64,000 nucleotides of DNA from Sphingomonadaceae bacterium 3R27E2-A. GTDB taxonomy: Bacteria > Pseudomonadota > Alphaproteobacteria > Sphingomonadales > Sphingomonadaceae. Positions 49,912 through 59,771 of this stretch are shown piece after piece; within the stretch, counting starts at the first letter, position 1, and each line of letters begins with the position of its first letter. The notes under the pieces were generated by a model that saw only the letters and a program-made list of their open reading frames with translations, searched no databases and had not been told where the DNA came from. The DNA lies in contig SCNT01000015.1 in the NCBI GenBank assembly GCA_005503165.1, positions 1 through 64,000 of the forward strand, written 5' to 3'. Position numbers and translations under genes: made by a program.

Positions 49912-52900
49912 TCATCCCCCCTGCTTGGCCAGCTTGCCCAATCCCTTAGACAATTGCAGTGCGCCGTTCAGCCGCGCGCCGGTGCTGACCCAATCGCCGC
50001 TGATCGACAGTTTGTTGTCCGGCCGGATGCGCGCGCGGCCCTTGAGCCTTTCGACATAGGCGATGAGGCCCGGGACGTTCGCGAACTGGTCGCCGTGGAA
50101 GCTGACGAGCGCGCCCTTGGTCCCGACGTCGAGCTTGGCGATGCCCGCGAGTTTCGCGTTGGCCTTGATCTCCATCAGCTGGACCAGGTTCGCCGTCTCG
50201 GGCGGCAGCGGGCCGAAGCGGTCGATCATCTCGGCGGCAAAGGCGTCGAGCGCCGGACGATCCTGCGCGTCGTTGAGGCGGCGATAGAGCGCCATCCGCA
50301 GCGGCAGGTCGGGGACATAATCCTCGGGGATCAGGATCGGCGCGTCGATGGTGATCACCGGCGACAGTGCCTCGCGCGGCGGCAGCTTGCCGGCGTCCTC
50401 GGCCTTGGCGACCAGTATCGCTTCCTCGAGCATCGACTGGTAAAGCTCGAAACCGACCTCGCGGATATGCCCCGATTGCTCGTCGCCGACGAGATTGCCC
50501 GCGCCGCGGATATCGAGGTCGTGGCTCGCGAGCTGGAACCCCGCACCCAGCGTATCGAGATCGCCGAGCAGCTTGAGCCTTTTCTCGGCGGTGTCGGTGA
50601 TCGCGCCGTGGTCGGGGGTAGTGAGATAGGCGTAGGCGCGCGTCTTCGACCGCCCGACGCGGCCGCGCAGCTGGTAGAGCTGGGCAAGGCCGAAGCGGTC
50701 GGCGCGGTGGACGATCAATGTATTGGCACTCGGAATGTCGAGACCGCTCTCGACGATGGTGGTCGAGACGAGCACGTCATACTTCCGGTCGTAAAAGGCG
50801 CTCATGCGCTCCTCGACCTCGCCCGGCGCCATCTGGCCGTGCGCGACGACATATTTGATTTCGGGCACGCGCGTGCGCAGGAATTCCTCGATGTCGGGCA
50901 GGTCCTTGATCCGCGGGGTGACGAAGAAACTCTGCCCGCCGCGGTCGTGCTCGCGCAGCAGCGCCTCGCGGATCACCACCGGATCCCAGGGCGCCACATA
51001 GGTGCGCACCGCGAGGCGATCGACCGGTGGCGTCTGGATGACGCTGAGCTCGCGCAGCCCCGACATCGCCATCTGCAGCGTGCGCGGGATCGGCGTCGCG
51101 GTCAGGGTCAGCACATGGACGTCGGTCTTGAGCTGCTTCAGCCGCTCCTTGTGGACGACGCCGAAGCGCTGTTCCTCGTCGACGATGACGAGGCCGAGGT
51201 TCCTGAACTCGACTGATTTGGCGATCACCGCGTGCGTGCCGACGACGATGTCGATCTGGCCGCTGGCGAGCCCATCGCGCGTCTTCTGCGCCTCGGCAGC
51301 GGGGACGAGGCGCGACAGGCGGCCGATATTGACCGGGAAGCCTTTGAAGCGCTCGACGAAATTGGTGAAATGCTGGCGCGCGAGCAAAGTCGTCGGGCAG
51401 ACGAGCGCGACCTGCACCCCCGCTATCGCCGCAACGAAGGCGGCGCGCAGCGCGACCTCGGTCTTGCCGAAGCCGACGTCGCCGCACACCAGCCGGTCCA
51501 TCGGGCGCCCCGACGCCATGTCGGCGAGCACGTCGCCGATCGCGCGGTCCTGGTCGTCGGTTTCCTGATAGGGGAAACGGTCGGCGAAGGCCGGGTAAGC
51601 CGCATCGGCGGCGAGCAGTTCGCCCGGACGCAGCGCGCGCGCCGCCGCGGTTGCGAGCAATTCGCCCGCGATCTCGCGGATGCGTTCCTTCATCCGCGCC
51701 TTGCGGCGCTGCCACGCTTCGCCGCCGAGCTTGTCGAGCGCGACGCCCTCGCTCTCGCCGCCGTAGCGCGAGAGGACGTCGAGATTCTCGACCGGGACAT
51801 AGAGCTTGTCGCCGCCCGCGTAAGTCAGCGCGACGCAGTCGTGCGGGCTGTTGCCGACCGGGATCGAGGTCAGGCCTTCGTAGCGCCCGATGCCATGGTC
51901 CAGGTGGACGACGAGGTCGCCGACGCTGAGCGTCGCGAGCTCGGCGAGGAAGGCATCGGCGCTCTTCCGCCGTTTCTGGCGGCGGACGAGGCGCTCGCCG
52001 AGAATGTCCTGTTCGGTGAGCAGGCTGATCGCGTCCGACGCGAAGCCGTGGTCGAGCGGCAGGACGATTAGCGCGACATTGCCTGTCCCCCTCCCGCTTG
52101 CGGGAGGGGCTAGGGGAGGGCTTGTTTCGTTGGTGCGCTCCGCAACAGGCCCTCCCCCGACCCCTCCCGCAAGCGGGAGGGCAGAAGATGCGCCCAGCGC
52201 CTCCTGCCACGTTTCCGCCTGAACCAGCCCTGTCACGGCATGATCCCGCAGCAGCCCCGCCAGCCGTTCGCGCGCCCCGCCCGAATAGCTCGCGATGATC
52301 GTGCGGCGTCCCTTGCGGCGCTCGTCGGACAGATGGTCGGCGACCTTGTCATAGACGTTGAGGTCGGCGGCGCGCTCGGGGGTGAAGTCGCGCGCGGCGA
52401 AGGTTTCGAGGTCGACGACGGTCGCCGCGGGCGGCACGTCGAAGGGCGTGACGACATGCACCGGGCGGTTCGCCGCGGCCTCGCTCCATTCGGCTTCGGT
52501 CAGGTAGAGCGTCTCGGGCTTCAGCGGGCGATAGCTGCCCGCCTGCTCCTGCGCCGCGGCGACGCGGTTCGCATGATAATCGGCGATCGCGGCGAAACGC
52601 GTTTCGGCGGTCGCCTCGGTGCGGTGGCCGCGGAGCACCGGGGTCGCGGGGTCGATATGGTCGAAGATCGTCGCCAGCCGCTCCTCGAACAAGGGCAGCC
52701 AATGGTCCATGCCCGCCTGGCGCCGGCCTTCGCTGACCGCCTGGTAGAGCGGGTCGCCGGTCGCCTGCGCGCCGAAAATCTCGCGATAGGCCGAGCGGAA
52801 GCGCTTGATCGTGTCCTGGTCGAGCAAGGTCTCGGCGGCGGGGAGCAGTTGCAGCGCCTTGGCGGGCCCCAGGCTGCGCTGGTCGGCGGGGTCGAAGCGA

Positions 52901-53493
52901 CGGATGCTCTCGATCTCGTCACCGAAGAAGTCGACGCGCAGCCCCGTTTCCTCGCCCGCGGGGAAGAGGTCGACGATGCCGCCGCGCACCGCGAACTCGC
53001 CCTGGTCGGCGACGGTATCGACGCGGCTGAAGCCGTTCGAAACGAGCAGTTCGGCGAGCGCATCGCGGTCGATCCGCTGGCCGGGCGCGAGCGTCGTCGC
53101 GAGCTGGCGGATGCGGAAGGGCGTGAGCGTGCGCTGGGTGACCGCGGCGACGGTGGTCAGGACCAACTCGCCGCGCTTCGGCGCGGCCTGCAGCGCCGAC
53201 AATGTCGCGAGCCGGTCGGCGCTGACGCGCATCGACGGGCCGGCGCGGTCGTAGGGCAGGCAGTCCCATGCGGGAAAGCGGTGGACGATCAGGTCGGGCG
53301 CAAAGAAGGGCGCGGCGTCGGCGACCGCCTGCATCGCCGCATCGTCGGTCGCGACATAGACGAGCCTTTTGTCGCTGGCGCGCGCGAGGTCGGCGAGCAG
53401 CAGCGGCAGGAAACCGTCGGCCGCGCGCGAAATCGTCAGCGGCGCGGCCGCCGACGCGATGGCGGCAAAGATGTCGGCGGCAGCTATCGTCAT
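49912..53493 (-). CDS. mfd: Transcription-repair coupling factor Mfd
   Basis: The 1193-residue protein has the UvrB-like N-terminus (FPAWDCLPYDRAGPSMRVSA), the RNA polymerase interaction domain (VGDLVVHLDHGIGRYEGL), Walker A CGDVGFGKTEVAL and DEEQRFGVVHKERLK. It removes stalled RNA polymerase and recruits UvrA. A palindromic repeat pair is inserted in frame at about residues 437-469 (ALPLAGGVGGG... LAPPASGRGTG), making the protein slightly longer than usual. It overlaps sdhE by 4 bp. Confidence 0.95.
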   Translation of the reverse strand: MTIAAADIFAAIASAAAPLTISRAADGFLPLLLADLARASDKRLVYVATDDAAMQAVADAAPFFAPDLIVHRFPAWDCLPYDRAGPSMRVSADRLATLSALQAAPKRGELVLTTVAAVTQRTLTPFRIRQLATTLAPGQRIDRDALAELLVSNGFSRVDTVADQGEFAVRGGIVDLFPAGEETGLRVDFFGDEIESIRRFDPADQRSLGPAKALQLLPAAETLLDQDTIKRFRSAYREIFGAQATGDPLYQAVSEGRRQAGMDHWLPLFEERLATIFDHIDPATPVLRGHRTEATAETRFAAIADYHANRVAAAQEQAGSYRPLKPETLYLTEAEWSEAAANRPVHVVTPFDVPPAATVVDLETFAARDFTPERAADLNVYDKVADHLSDERRKGRRTIIASYSGGARERLAGLLRDHAVTGLVQAETWQEALGASSALPLAGGVGGGPVAERTNETSPPLAPPASGRGTGNVALIVLPLDHGFASDAISLLTEQDILGERLVRRQKRRKSADAFLAELATLSVGDLVVHLDHGIGRYEGLTSIPVGNSPHDCVALTYAGGDKLYVPVENLDVLSRYGGESEGVALDKLGGEAWQRRKARMKERIREIAGELLATAAARALRPGELLAADAAYPAFADRFPYQETDDQDRAIGDVLADMASGRPMDRLVCGDVGFGKTEVALRAAFVAAIAGVQVALVCPTTLLARQHFTNFVERFKGFPVNIGRLSRLVPAAEAQKTRDGLASGQIDIVVGTHAVIAKSVEFRNLGLVIVDEEQRFGVVHKERLKQLKTDVHVLTLTATPIPRTLQMAMSGLRELSVIQTPPVDRLAVRTYVAPWDPVVIREALLREHDRGGQSFFVTPRIKDLPDIEEFLRTRVPEIKYVVAHGQMAPGEVEERMSAFYDRKYDVLVSTTIVESGLDIPSANTLIVHRADRFGLAQLYQLRGRVGRSKTRAYAYLTTPDHGAITDTAEKRLKLLGDLDTLGAGFQLASHDLDIRGAGNLVGDEQSGHIREVGFELYQSMLEEAILVAKAEDAGKLPPREALSPVITIDAPILIPEDYVPDLPLRMALYRRLNDAQDRPALDAFAAEMIDRFGPLPPETANLVQLMEIKANAKLAGIAKLDVGTKGALVSFHGDQFANVPGLIAYVERLKGRARIRPDNKLSISGDWVSTGARLNGALQLSKGLGKLAKQGG
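52088..52182. repeat. REPIN-like inverted repeat inside mfd
   Basis: Arms 52090-52122 and 52150-52182 are inverted copies with three mismatches, each containing the palindrome CCCTCCCGCTTGCGGGAGGG. The 95-bp element is read through in frame, adding about 32 residues to Mfd. Confidence 0.85.
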
Positions 53494-53750
53494 GGCAGCG
53501 GAATATAATCCAGCCGGCGCATCGCGGCGATCATCTCGGGCCGGTCGAGATGCGCGGGCGGATGCCCGGTGCCGAGCGCCCACGCCATGATATCGACGTC
53601 GTCTTCCTCGACGACGGCCTCGTACCACGCGATCTCGTCCTCGCCCCATTCGGGCGAATAGCGGTCGAAAAAGCCGCCGATCATATAATCGGCCTCGCGC
53701 GTGCCGCGATGCCAGGCGCGGAACTTCAGGCGTTTGAGGCGGTCGGTCAT
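53490..53750 (-). CDS. sdhE: Succinate dehydrogenase assembly factor SdhE (FAD assembly factor)
   Basis: The 86-residue protein has KFRAWHRGTREADYMIGGFF, the RGxxEAD...G motif of SdhE/SDH5, and length fits. It helps attach FAD to SdhA. It is translated just upstream of mfd with an ATGA overlap. Confidence 0.92.
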   Translation of the reverse strand: MTDRLKRLKFRAWHRGTREADYMIGGFFDRYSPEWGEDEIAWYEAVVEEDDVDIMAWALGTGHPPAHLDRPEMIAAMRRLDYIPLP

Positions 53751-54208
53751 CTGTTTCTCTTTCCCTTCTCCCTCGACGGGAGAAGGATACGAAGCCTTGG
53801 CGCGCAGCGCCTAGGCGAAGTTGGATGAGGGTGAGCGCCCGCATGGCGAGCGCGCGCTTGCTTTGCAAGCGTAACGGCTCATTCGATCGGGCTAAATCGA
53901 TTGCAAACTCACAGCGCCTGCGTGGCAGGTCGGGTGTGGGAAGCGGACATGCGTGTTGGCAAACGAGTCGCCTCCCAAAGCGGGAAGCGGGCGCTCCCGA
54001 CCCTCCTCAACGATCAGCCGATTTTTTGGCTGTCCTACATTATCGCGGCGCGATAGCGTCTTCCGATGATGCAGACCGTCTGCCAGTCGAACAGGGGCCG
54101 TTCCGTCGGGGCCGGGGGTGCCCAAGGGGTCGAAATGAGGGGGTACGTGCCGTGACCTTCGTGACCTTTGGAATAAAATTACGCGGGCGGCGGGGCTGAA
54201 CGAATCGC
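53751..54208. other. Intergenic region sdhE-recG with a palindromic element
   Basis: No convincing gene is seen in these 458 bp between divergent sdhE and recG. CCTTCTCCC/GGGAGAAGG (53764-53786) forms a hairpin followed by GGCGCGCAGCGCC and TTGGATGAGGGTG, which looks like a repeat element. Both promoters should lie here but none is clear. Confidence 0.6.
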
Positions 54209-56272
54209 ATGCGACCTGACATCCTCAACCCGCTCTTTGCCGCGCTGACCGACCTCAAGGGCGTCGGGCCGCAGCTTGCCAAGCCGTTGACGCGGCTGGG
54301 GCTGGAGCGCGTGGTCGATGTGCTGTTCCATCTGCCGACCGGGCTGGTGCAGCGCTACCCCGTCGACCGGCTCGACGCGGCGCAGGTCGGGCAGCAGATT
54401 ATCGTCACGCTGACCGCGCAGGATTACCGCCCCGGCCGATCCCCACGCGCCCCCTTCGGTGTCGAGGCGTTCGACGGTGCGGGCGACCATGTCCGGCTCG
54501 TCTATTTCGGGCGCACCGCGGGGCTCGCGAAGAAACTCTTCCCGCTCGGCGAGCCGCGGCAGGTGTCGGGGCGGCTCGACGCCTACGGCGACATGCGCCA
54601 GATCGTCCATCCCGATCATGTCGGCGAGCCCGGCGACGCCGCGATCGCGACGAGCGAGGCGGTTTATCCGCTGACCGAGGGGCTCACCAATGCGCGGCTG
54701 GGCCAACTGGTCGAGATAGCGCTCGAACGGCGGCCCGAACTCGCCGAATGGATCGACCCCCCGCTGCTGGCGCTGCGCCAATGGCCGGACTGGCGCGAGG
54801 CGCTGGCGCGCGCGCACTCGAGCCCGCACGACGCCGCGGCGCACGACCGCCTCGCCTATGACGAGATTTTCGCGAGCCAGGTCGCGCTGATGCTGATCCG
54901 CGAGGGGCTGCGCAAACGCAAGGGGCGGGGGATTGCCGGCGACGGACGGCTGACCGGCGCGCTCAGGCTGCCGTTCGGGCTGACCGGTGCGCAGGAGCGC
55001 GTCGGGCGCGAGATCGCGGGCGACATGGCGCAGGACGTGCCGATGCTGCGCATGCTGCAGGGCGATGTCGGGTCGGGCAAGACGCTGGTCGCGCTGCGCG
55101 CGATGCTGGCGGCGGTCGAAGCGGGGACGCAGGCGGCGCTGCTCGCGCCGACCGAGATACTGGCGCGCCAGCATTTTGCGACCCTGCAGGCGATGCTCGC
55201 GGGGCTGCCGGTGACCGTCGCGATCCTCACCGGGCGCGACAAGGGGCGCGTGCGCGAGTCGACCTTGATGGGGCTCGCCGACGGCAGCATCGACATCCTC
55301 GTCGGCACGCATGCGATCTTCCAGGAGGCGGTCAATTACCGCGACCTGGCGCTGGTCGTCGTCGACGAGCAGCACCGCTTCGGCGTCGCGCAGCGGCTGA
55401 TGCTGACCGCCAAGGGGCAGCGCCCGCCGCATTTGCTGGTGATGACCGCGACCCCGATCCCGCGCACCCTGCAACTCGCCAATCATGGCGAGATGGATGT
55501 GTCGCGGATCGACGAGATGCCGCCGGGGCGCACCCCGGTCGATACGCGCGTCGTCTCGGTCGACCGGCTCGACGAGGTGATCGGCGGGCTCGAACGCCAT
55601 CTCGCGAGCGGGGCGCAGGCGTACTGGGTGTGCCCGCTGGTCGCCGAGAGCGAAATCAGCGAGCTTGCCGCGGCCGAGGAGCGCGCGGCGCTGCTGCGGC
55701 TGCGGCTCGGCGACGATCGCGTCGGGCTGGTGCACGGGCGGATGAAGGGGCCCGACAAGGACGAGGTCATGGCGCGCTTCCAGGCAGGCCACATCGGCGT
55801 ACTCGTCGCAACCACGGTGATCGAGGTCGGGGTCGATGTCCCCGCCGCCAGCCTGATGATCGTCGAACATGCCGAAAATTTCGGGCTGGCGCAGCTCCAC
55901 CAGCTGCGCGGCCGCGTCGGGCGCGGGGCGGCGAAATCGGTATGCCTGCTGCTGCGCTCGCAGACCCTGTCGGAGACCGCGCGCGAGCGGCTGGCGTTGA
56001 TGCGTGAGACCAATGATGGGTTCGTGATCGCGGAGAAGGATCTGGAACTGCGCGGCGGAGGCGAACTGCTCGGGCTCAAGCAGTCGGGCGATGCCGATTA
56101 CCGCGTCGCGAGCGCCGAGCAGCTCGTGCGGCTGCTCCCCGTGGCGCACGACGACGCGCGGCTGTTCGTCGAGCGCGACGGCGGGATGGACGGCGCGCGC
56201 GGCGAGGCGGTGCGGCTCTGTCTCTATCTGTTCGAACGCGATGCGGCGGTGCCGCTGCTCCGGAGCGGTTAG
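54209..56272 (+). CDS. recG: ATP-dependent DNA helicase RecG
   Basis: The 687-residue product has the N-terminal wedge domain start (DLKGVGPQLAKPLTRLGLER), QGDVGSGKTLVALRAML (Walker A), VVVDEQHRFGVAQR (DEQH), MTATPIPRTLQL and QLRGRVGRGAAKSVCLL. It reverses stalled forks and processes recombination intermediates. It is likely a single-gene unit. Confidence 0.96.
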   Translation: MRPDILNPLFAALTDLKGVGPQLAKPLTRLGLERVVDVLFHLPTGLVQRYPVDRLDAAQVGQQIIVTLTAQDYRPGRSPRAPFGVEAFDGAGDHVRLVYFGRTAGLAKKLFPLGEPRQVSGRLDAYGDMRQIVHPDHVGEPGDAAIATSEAVYPLTEGLTNARLGQLVEIALERRPELAEWIDPPLLALRQWPDWREALARAHSSPHDAAAHDRLAYDEIFASQVALMLIREGLRKRKGRGIAGDGRLTGALRLPFGLTGAQERVGREIAGDMAQDVPMLRMLQGDVGSGKTLVALRAMLAAVEAGTQAALLAPTEILARQHFATLQAMLAGLPVTVAILTGRDKGRVRESTLMGLADGSIDILVGTHAIFQEAVNYRDLALVVVDEQHRFGVAQRLMLTAKGQRPPHLLVMTATPIPRTLQLANHGEMDVSRIDEMPPGRTPVDTRVVSVDRLDEVIGGLERHLASGAQAYWVCPLVAESEISELAAAEERAALLRLRLGDDRVGLVHGRMKGPDKDEVMARFQAGHIGVLVATTVIEVGVDVPAASLMIVEHAENFGLAQLHQLRGRVGRGAAKSVCLLLRSQTLSETARERLALMRETNDGFVIAEKDLELRGGGELLGLKQSGDADYRVASAEQLVRLLPVAHDDARLFVERDGGMDGARGEAVRLCLYLFERDAAVPLLRSG

Positions 56273-56293
56273 GTGTTGCCGCAGGCGCGCGTT

Positions 56294-56635
56294 TTAGATT
56301 GTATCGCCTCGGGCGCCCATGGCGCGGATCATGGGGAGGTAATCCTCGACCGCGATCATCTTTTCGAACTGGACGCCGGTCTTCCCGGCGAGCGACCAGA
56401 TGACCTTGGCGGCGATGCGGCCGATGATCGGCATGCGGAACACCACCAGGTCGCCGATTTCGAGCCCGCGCTCGTAGCGCATCAGCAGGCCGTCGGCGCT
56501 GATGTTGACGCAGGTGCACATGTCCTGCCCGCCGTCGGGCAGGATCATCGGCAGCCGGCAATAGACGTCGCTGCGCGGCGCGAGCCGCTGGTCGAGGCCG
56601 ACATAATGGGCCTTGCTGGTATCGATCTTGCGCAT
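56294..56635 (-). CDS. PilZ-domain protein
   Basis: The 113-residue protein has QRLAPRSDVYCRLP (basic c-di-GMP-binding site) and CVNISADGLLMRYE (D/NxSxxG), the two PilZ motifs, so it is a likely c-di-GMP receptor. The target is unknown. It converges with recG. Confidence 0.87.
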   Translation of the reverse strand: MRKIDTSKAHYVGLDQRLAPRSDVYCRLPMILPDGGQDMCTCVNISADGLLMRYERGLEIGDLVVFRMPIIGRIAAKVIWSLAGKTGVQFEKMIAVEDYLPMIRAMGARGDTI

Positions 56636-56711
56636 TCCATCACTCTCGCTGGCCGAGCGCGAAGTGATCGCCGCGATTCACCTAAGAAGTGGTAAACGCT
56701 GCGGCAAGCCG

Positions 56712-57938
56712 TCAGCGCGTGACCAGTCCGTGCTTCTTGGCGCCAAGGCTCAATGGCACCGGGTCGGCGGCGGGTGAAATCACATGGTTGTGGTCGCGGA
56801 TCACGACGCCGCCCACCTTGACGGCGCCCTCGTCGAGCTTGCGCCGCCCCTCCTTGTTCGACGCGGCGAAGCCGAGTTCGCGGAGCGCGTCGAGGATGCG
56901 GATGCCCTCGGCGGGCGCCGCAACTTGCGGCAGATCGCCGCCGATCTGGCCCTTTTCAAAGGTTTGCGCGGCGGTTTCGGCGGCGGTGCGCGCGGCGTCG
57001 GCGCCGCGGCATAGCGCGGTCGCGGCGTCGGCGAGGATCTTCTTCGCCTCGTTGATCTCGGCACCTTCGAGCGCTTCGAGCCGCGCGATCTCGTCCAGAG
57101 GCAGGTCGGTGAACAGCTTCAGGAACTTGCCGACATCCCGGTCGTCGGCGTTGCGCCAGTACTGCCAGTAATCAAAATGGGACAGTTGATCCGAATTCAG
57201 CCACACCGCGCCGGCGGCGGTCTTGCCCATTTTGGCGCCCGCCGCGGTGGTCAGCAGCGGAGTCGTCAGGCCATAGAGATCGGCGCCGTCCATGCGGCGG
57301 CCGAGCTCCATCCCGCCCACGATATTGCCCCACTGGTCCGATCCGCCCATCTGCAGCCGCACCCCCATGGTCTTCGACAGGTGGCGGAAGTCGTAGCCCT
57401 GCAGGATCATGTAGTTGAATTCGAGGAAGGTCATCGGCTGTTCGCGCTCGAGCCGCAGTTTCACCGAATCGAAAGTGAGCATGCGGTTGATCGTGAAGTG
57501 CGTGCCGACCTCCTGCAGCAGCTCGATATAACCGAGCTGGCCCAGCCAGTCGTGGTTGTTGACCATCACCGCATCGGTCGGGCCATCGCCGAAGGTCAGG
57601 AAGGGTTCGAAGATCGTGCGGATCGAGGCGATATTCGCCTCGATCGTCGCATCGTCGAGCATCTTGCGGCTCTCGTCGCGTCCCGTCGGGTCGCCGATCC
57701 GCGTGGTGCCGCCGCCCATCAGCACGACGGGCTTGTGCCCCGTCTGCTGCAGGCGGCGCAGCATCATGATCTGGACCAGGCTGCCGACGTGCAGGCTGGG
57801 CGCGGTCGCGTCGAAGCCGATATAGGCGGGAATGATCTGCTTCGCGGCGAGGGCGTCGAGCCCTTCCGCGTCGGTCTGTTGATGGATATAGCCGCGGCTG
57901 TCGAGCACGCGGAGCAGATCGGACTTGTAACTGGTCAT
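56712..57938 (-). CDS. tyrS: Tyrosyl-tRNA synthetase
   Basis: The 408-residue protein begins [40 protein letters not shown] has the HIGH-type motif (HVGS), [11 protein letters not shown] the tyrosine site and KMGKT the KMSKS motif; the C-terminus has an S4 domain. It charges tRNA-Tyr. A frame 20 codons longer exists but is less likely. Confidence 0.96.
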   Translation of the reverse strand: MTSYKSDLLRVLDSRGYIHQQTDAEGLDALAAKQIIPAYIGFDATAPSLHVGSLVQIMMLRRLQQTGHKPVVLMGGGTTRIGDPTGRDESRKMLDDATIEANIASIRTIFEPFLTFGDGPTDAVMVNNHDWLGQLGYIELLQEVGTHFTINRMLTFDSVKLRLEREQPMTFLEFNYMILQGYDFRHLSKTMGVRLQMGGSDQWGNIVGGMELGRRMDGADLYGLTTPLLTTAAGAKMGKTAAGAVWLNSDQLSHFDYWQYWRNADDRDVGKFLKLFTDLPLDEIARLEALEGAEINEAKKILADAATALCRGADAARTAAETAAQTFEKGQIGGDLPQVAAPAEGIRILDALRELGFAASNKEGRRKLDEGAVKVGGVVIRDHNHVISPAADPVPLSLGAKKHGLVTR

Positions 57939-58033
57939 AGCAGCCTCTTGAAAGCGGGGCGCGCTTAGCATGGGTGAGAAATTCCTCAAACCCGTCATTC
58001 CAGCGTTTGCGCGATTGGCGTAGGGACGGGGGC

Positions 58034-58561
58034 ATGTTGCTCACCTGCCATCCCGACACGCCCTGTTCCGCCGACCTGTTGATCTCGGTCGAGGCCATCC
58101 GCAACCGGCCGGGCTCGCTCTATCTGCGCTTTATCATCGACGGCGAGATGGACAGGGTCGTCATGCCGCCGCGGCGGACGCGGGGGCGCACCGACGGGCT
58201 GTGGCAGACGACCTGCTGCGAAGCCTTTTTGAATCCCATGGGGCGAAGCGACTATCTGGAGTTCAACCTGTCGCCTTCGACCGCGTGGGCGTCGTACCAT
58301 TTCGACGATTATCGCGCCGGGATGCGCGAGGCCGACGTGGTCCCCGATTTCGATCGCGTCGGCGGTATTTTCCAGGCGCTGTTCGATTTCCCGGGTCTGC
58401 CCGATCTGCATGATGTCGACTGGCAGCTCGGCCTCTCGGCGGTGATCGAAGAGACGGACGGCGCCAGATCCTACTGGGCGCTCCGCCACCCGCCGGGCAA
58501 GCCCGACTTCCATCATCCCGATTGCTTTGCGCTGACGCTTGAGGCACCCCCCGCGGCATGA
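58034..58561 (+). CDS. DOMON-like domain protein
   Basis: The 175-residue protein begins [20 protein letters not shown] and has [20 protein letters not shown] and [20 protein letters not shown], typical of the DOMON-like family found next to DUF1343 genes. The fold binds heme or sugar in other families; ligand here is unknown. It overlaps the following gene by 4 bp. Confidence 0.8.
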   Translation: MLLTCHPDTPCSADLLISVEAIRNRPGSLYLRFIIDGEMDRVVMPPRRTRGRTDGLWQTTCCEAFLNPMGRSDYLEFNLSPSTAWASYHFDDYRAGMREADVVPDFDRVGGIFQALFDFPGLPDLHDVDWQLGLSAVIEETDGARSYWALRHPPGKPDFHHPDCFALTLEAPPAA

Positions 58562-59766
58562 CAGTCCTTTTCGGTATCGACCGCCTGCTCGCCGACCCCG
58601 TGCTTCGCAAACCGCTCGAGGGCAAGCGTGTCGCGCTGCTCGCGCATCCGGCCTCGGTCACCGTCGACCTGACGCACAGCGTTGATGCCTTGGTGGCGGC
58701 AGGGATCGACGTCACCGCGGTGTTCGGCCCGCAGCACGGCGTGCGCGGCGACCTGCAGGACAATATGATGGAGTCGCCCGACTTCACCGACCCGACCTAT
58801 GGCATGCCGGTGTTCAGCCTCTATGGCGAGGTGCGGCGGCCGTCGGGCCAGTCGATGCATACGTTCGACGTGATGCTGGTCGATCTGCAGGACCTCGGCT
58901 GCCGCATCTACACCTATGTCACGACCCTGCTCTACGTGCTCGAAGCCGCGGCAGCGCATGGCAAGAGCGTGTGGGTGCTCGACCGGCCCAACCCCGCGGG
59001 ACGCCCCGTCGAGGGCACCTTGCTGCAGCCGGGCTGGGAAAGCTTCGTCGGCGCGGGGCCGATGGTGATGCGCCACGGGCTGACGATGGGCGAGATGGGG
59101 CATTGGTTCATCCGCCACTTCGGGATCGACGTCGATTACCGCGTGATCGAAATGGCGGGGTGGCAGCCCGAGGGGCCCGGCTTCGGCTGGCCGACGGAGC
59201 GCGTGTGGATCAACCCCAGCCCCAATGCCGCGAACCTCAACATGGCGCGCGCCTATGCGGGCACGGTGATGGTCGAGGGCGCGACACTGAGCGAGGGCCG
59301 CGGGACGACGCGCCCGCTCGAATTGTTCGGCGCGCCCGATATCGACGCCAAGGTGGTGATCGCCGAAATGCAGCGCCTCGCGCCCGAATGGCTCGCGGGC
59401 TGCCGGCTACGCGACATCTGGTTCGAGCCGACCTTCCACAAGCATATGAAGGTGCTAAACAACGGCGTGTTCATCCATGCCGAGGGCGGCTGGTACGATC
59501 ATGCGGCGTTCCGGCCGTGGCGCGTGCAGGCGCTGGGGTTCAAGGCGATCCGGTCGCTGTATCCGGACTATCCGATCTGGCGCGGCACGGACTTCAAATA
59601 TGAATATACCGACGATGTGCTCGCGATCGACGTGATAAACGGGGGTACGGGCCTGCGCGAATGGGTCGACGATGTGGGGGCGGAAGCGGGCGACCTCGAT
59701 GCGCTGGCCGGGCCCGACGAGGCGGCTTGGCGCGATCAGATCGCAGACCTGTTGATCTATCAATGA
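58558..59766 (+). CDS. DUF1343 / NamZ-type exo-beta-N-acetylmuramidase family protein
   Basis: The 402-residue protein has VFGPQHGVRGDLQDNM (the (P/Q)xHGxRG motif), DLQDLGCRIYTYVTTL, RPNPAGRPVEG and NPSPNAANLNMARAYAGTVM, the DUF1343 signature. NamZ releases MurNAc from peptidoglycan ends. No signal peptide is seen, so it may act on cytoplasmic recycled fragments. Confidence 0.9.
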   Translation: MTVLFGIDRLLADPVLRKPLEGKRVALLAHPASVTVDLTHSVDALVAAGIDVTAVFGPQHGVRGDLQDNMMESPDFTDPTYGMPVFSLYGEVRRPSGQSMHTFDVMLVDLQDLGCRIYTYVTTLLYVLEAAAAHGKSVWVLDRPNPAGRPVEGTLLQPGWESFVGAGPMVMRHGLTMGEMGHWFIRHFGIDVDYRVIEMAGWQPEGPGFGWPTERVWINPSPNAANLNMARAYAGTVMVEGATLSEGRGTTRPLELFGAPDIDAKVVIAEMQRLAPEWLAGCRLRDIWFEPTFHKHMKVLNNGVFIHAEGGWYDHAAFRPWRVQALGFKAIRSLYPDYPIWRGTDFKYEYTDDVLAIDVINGGTGLREWVDDVGAEAGDLDALAGPDEAAWRDQIADLLIYQ

Positions 59767-59771
59767 GGGGG

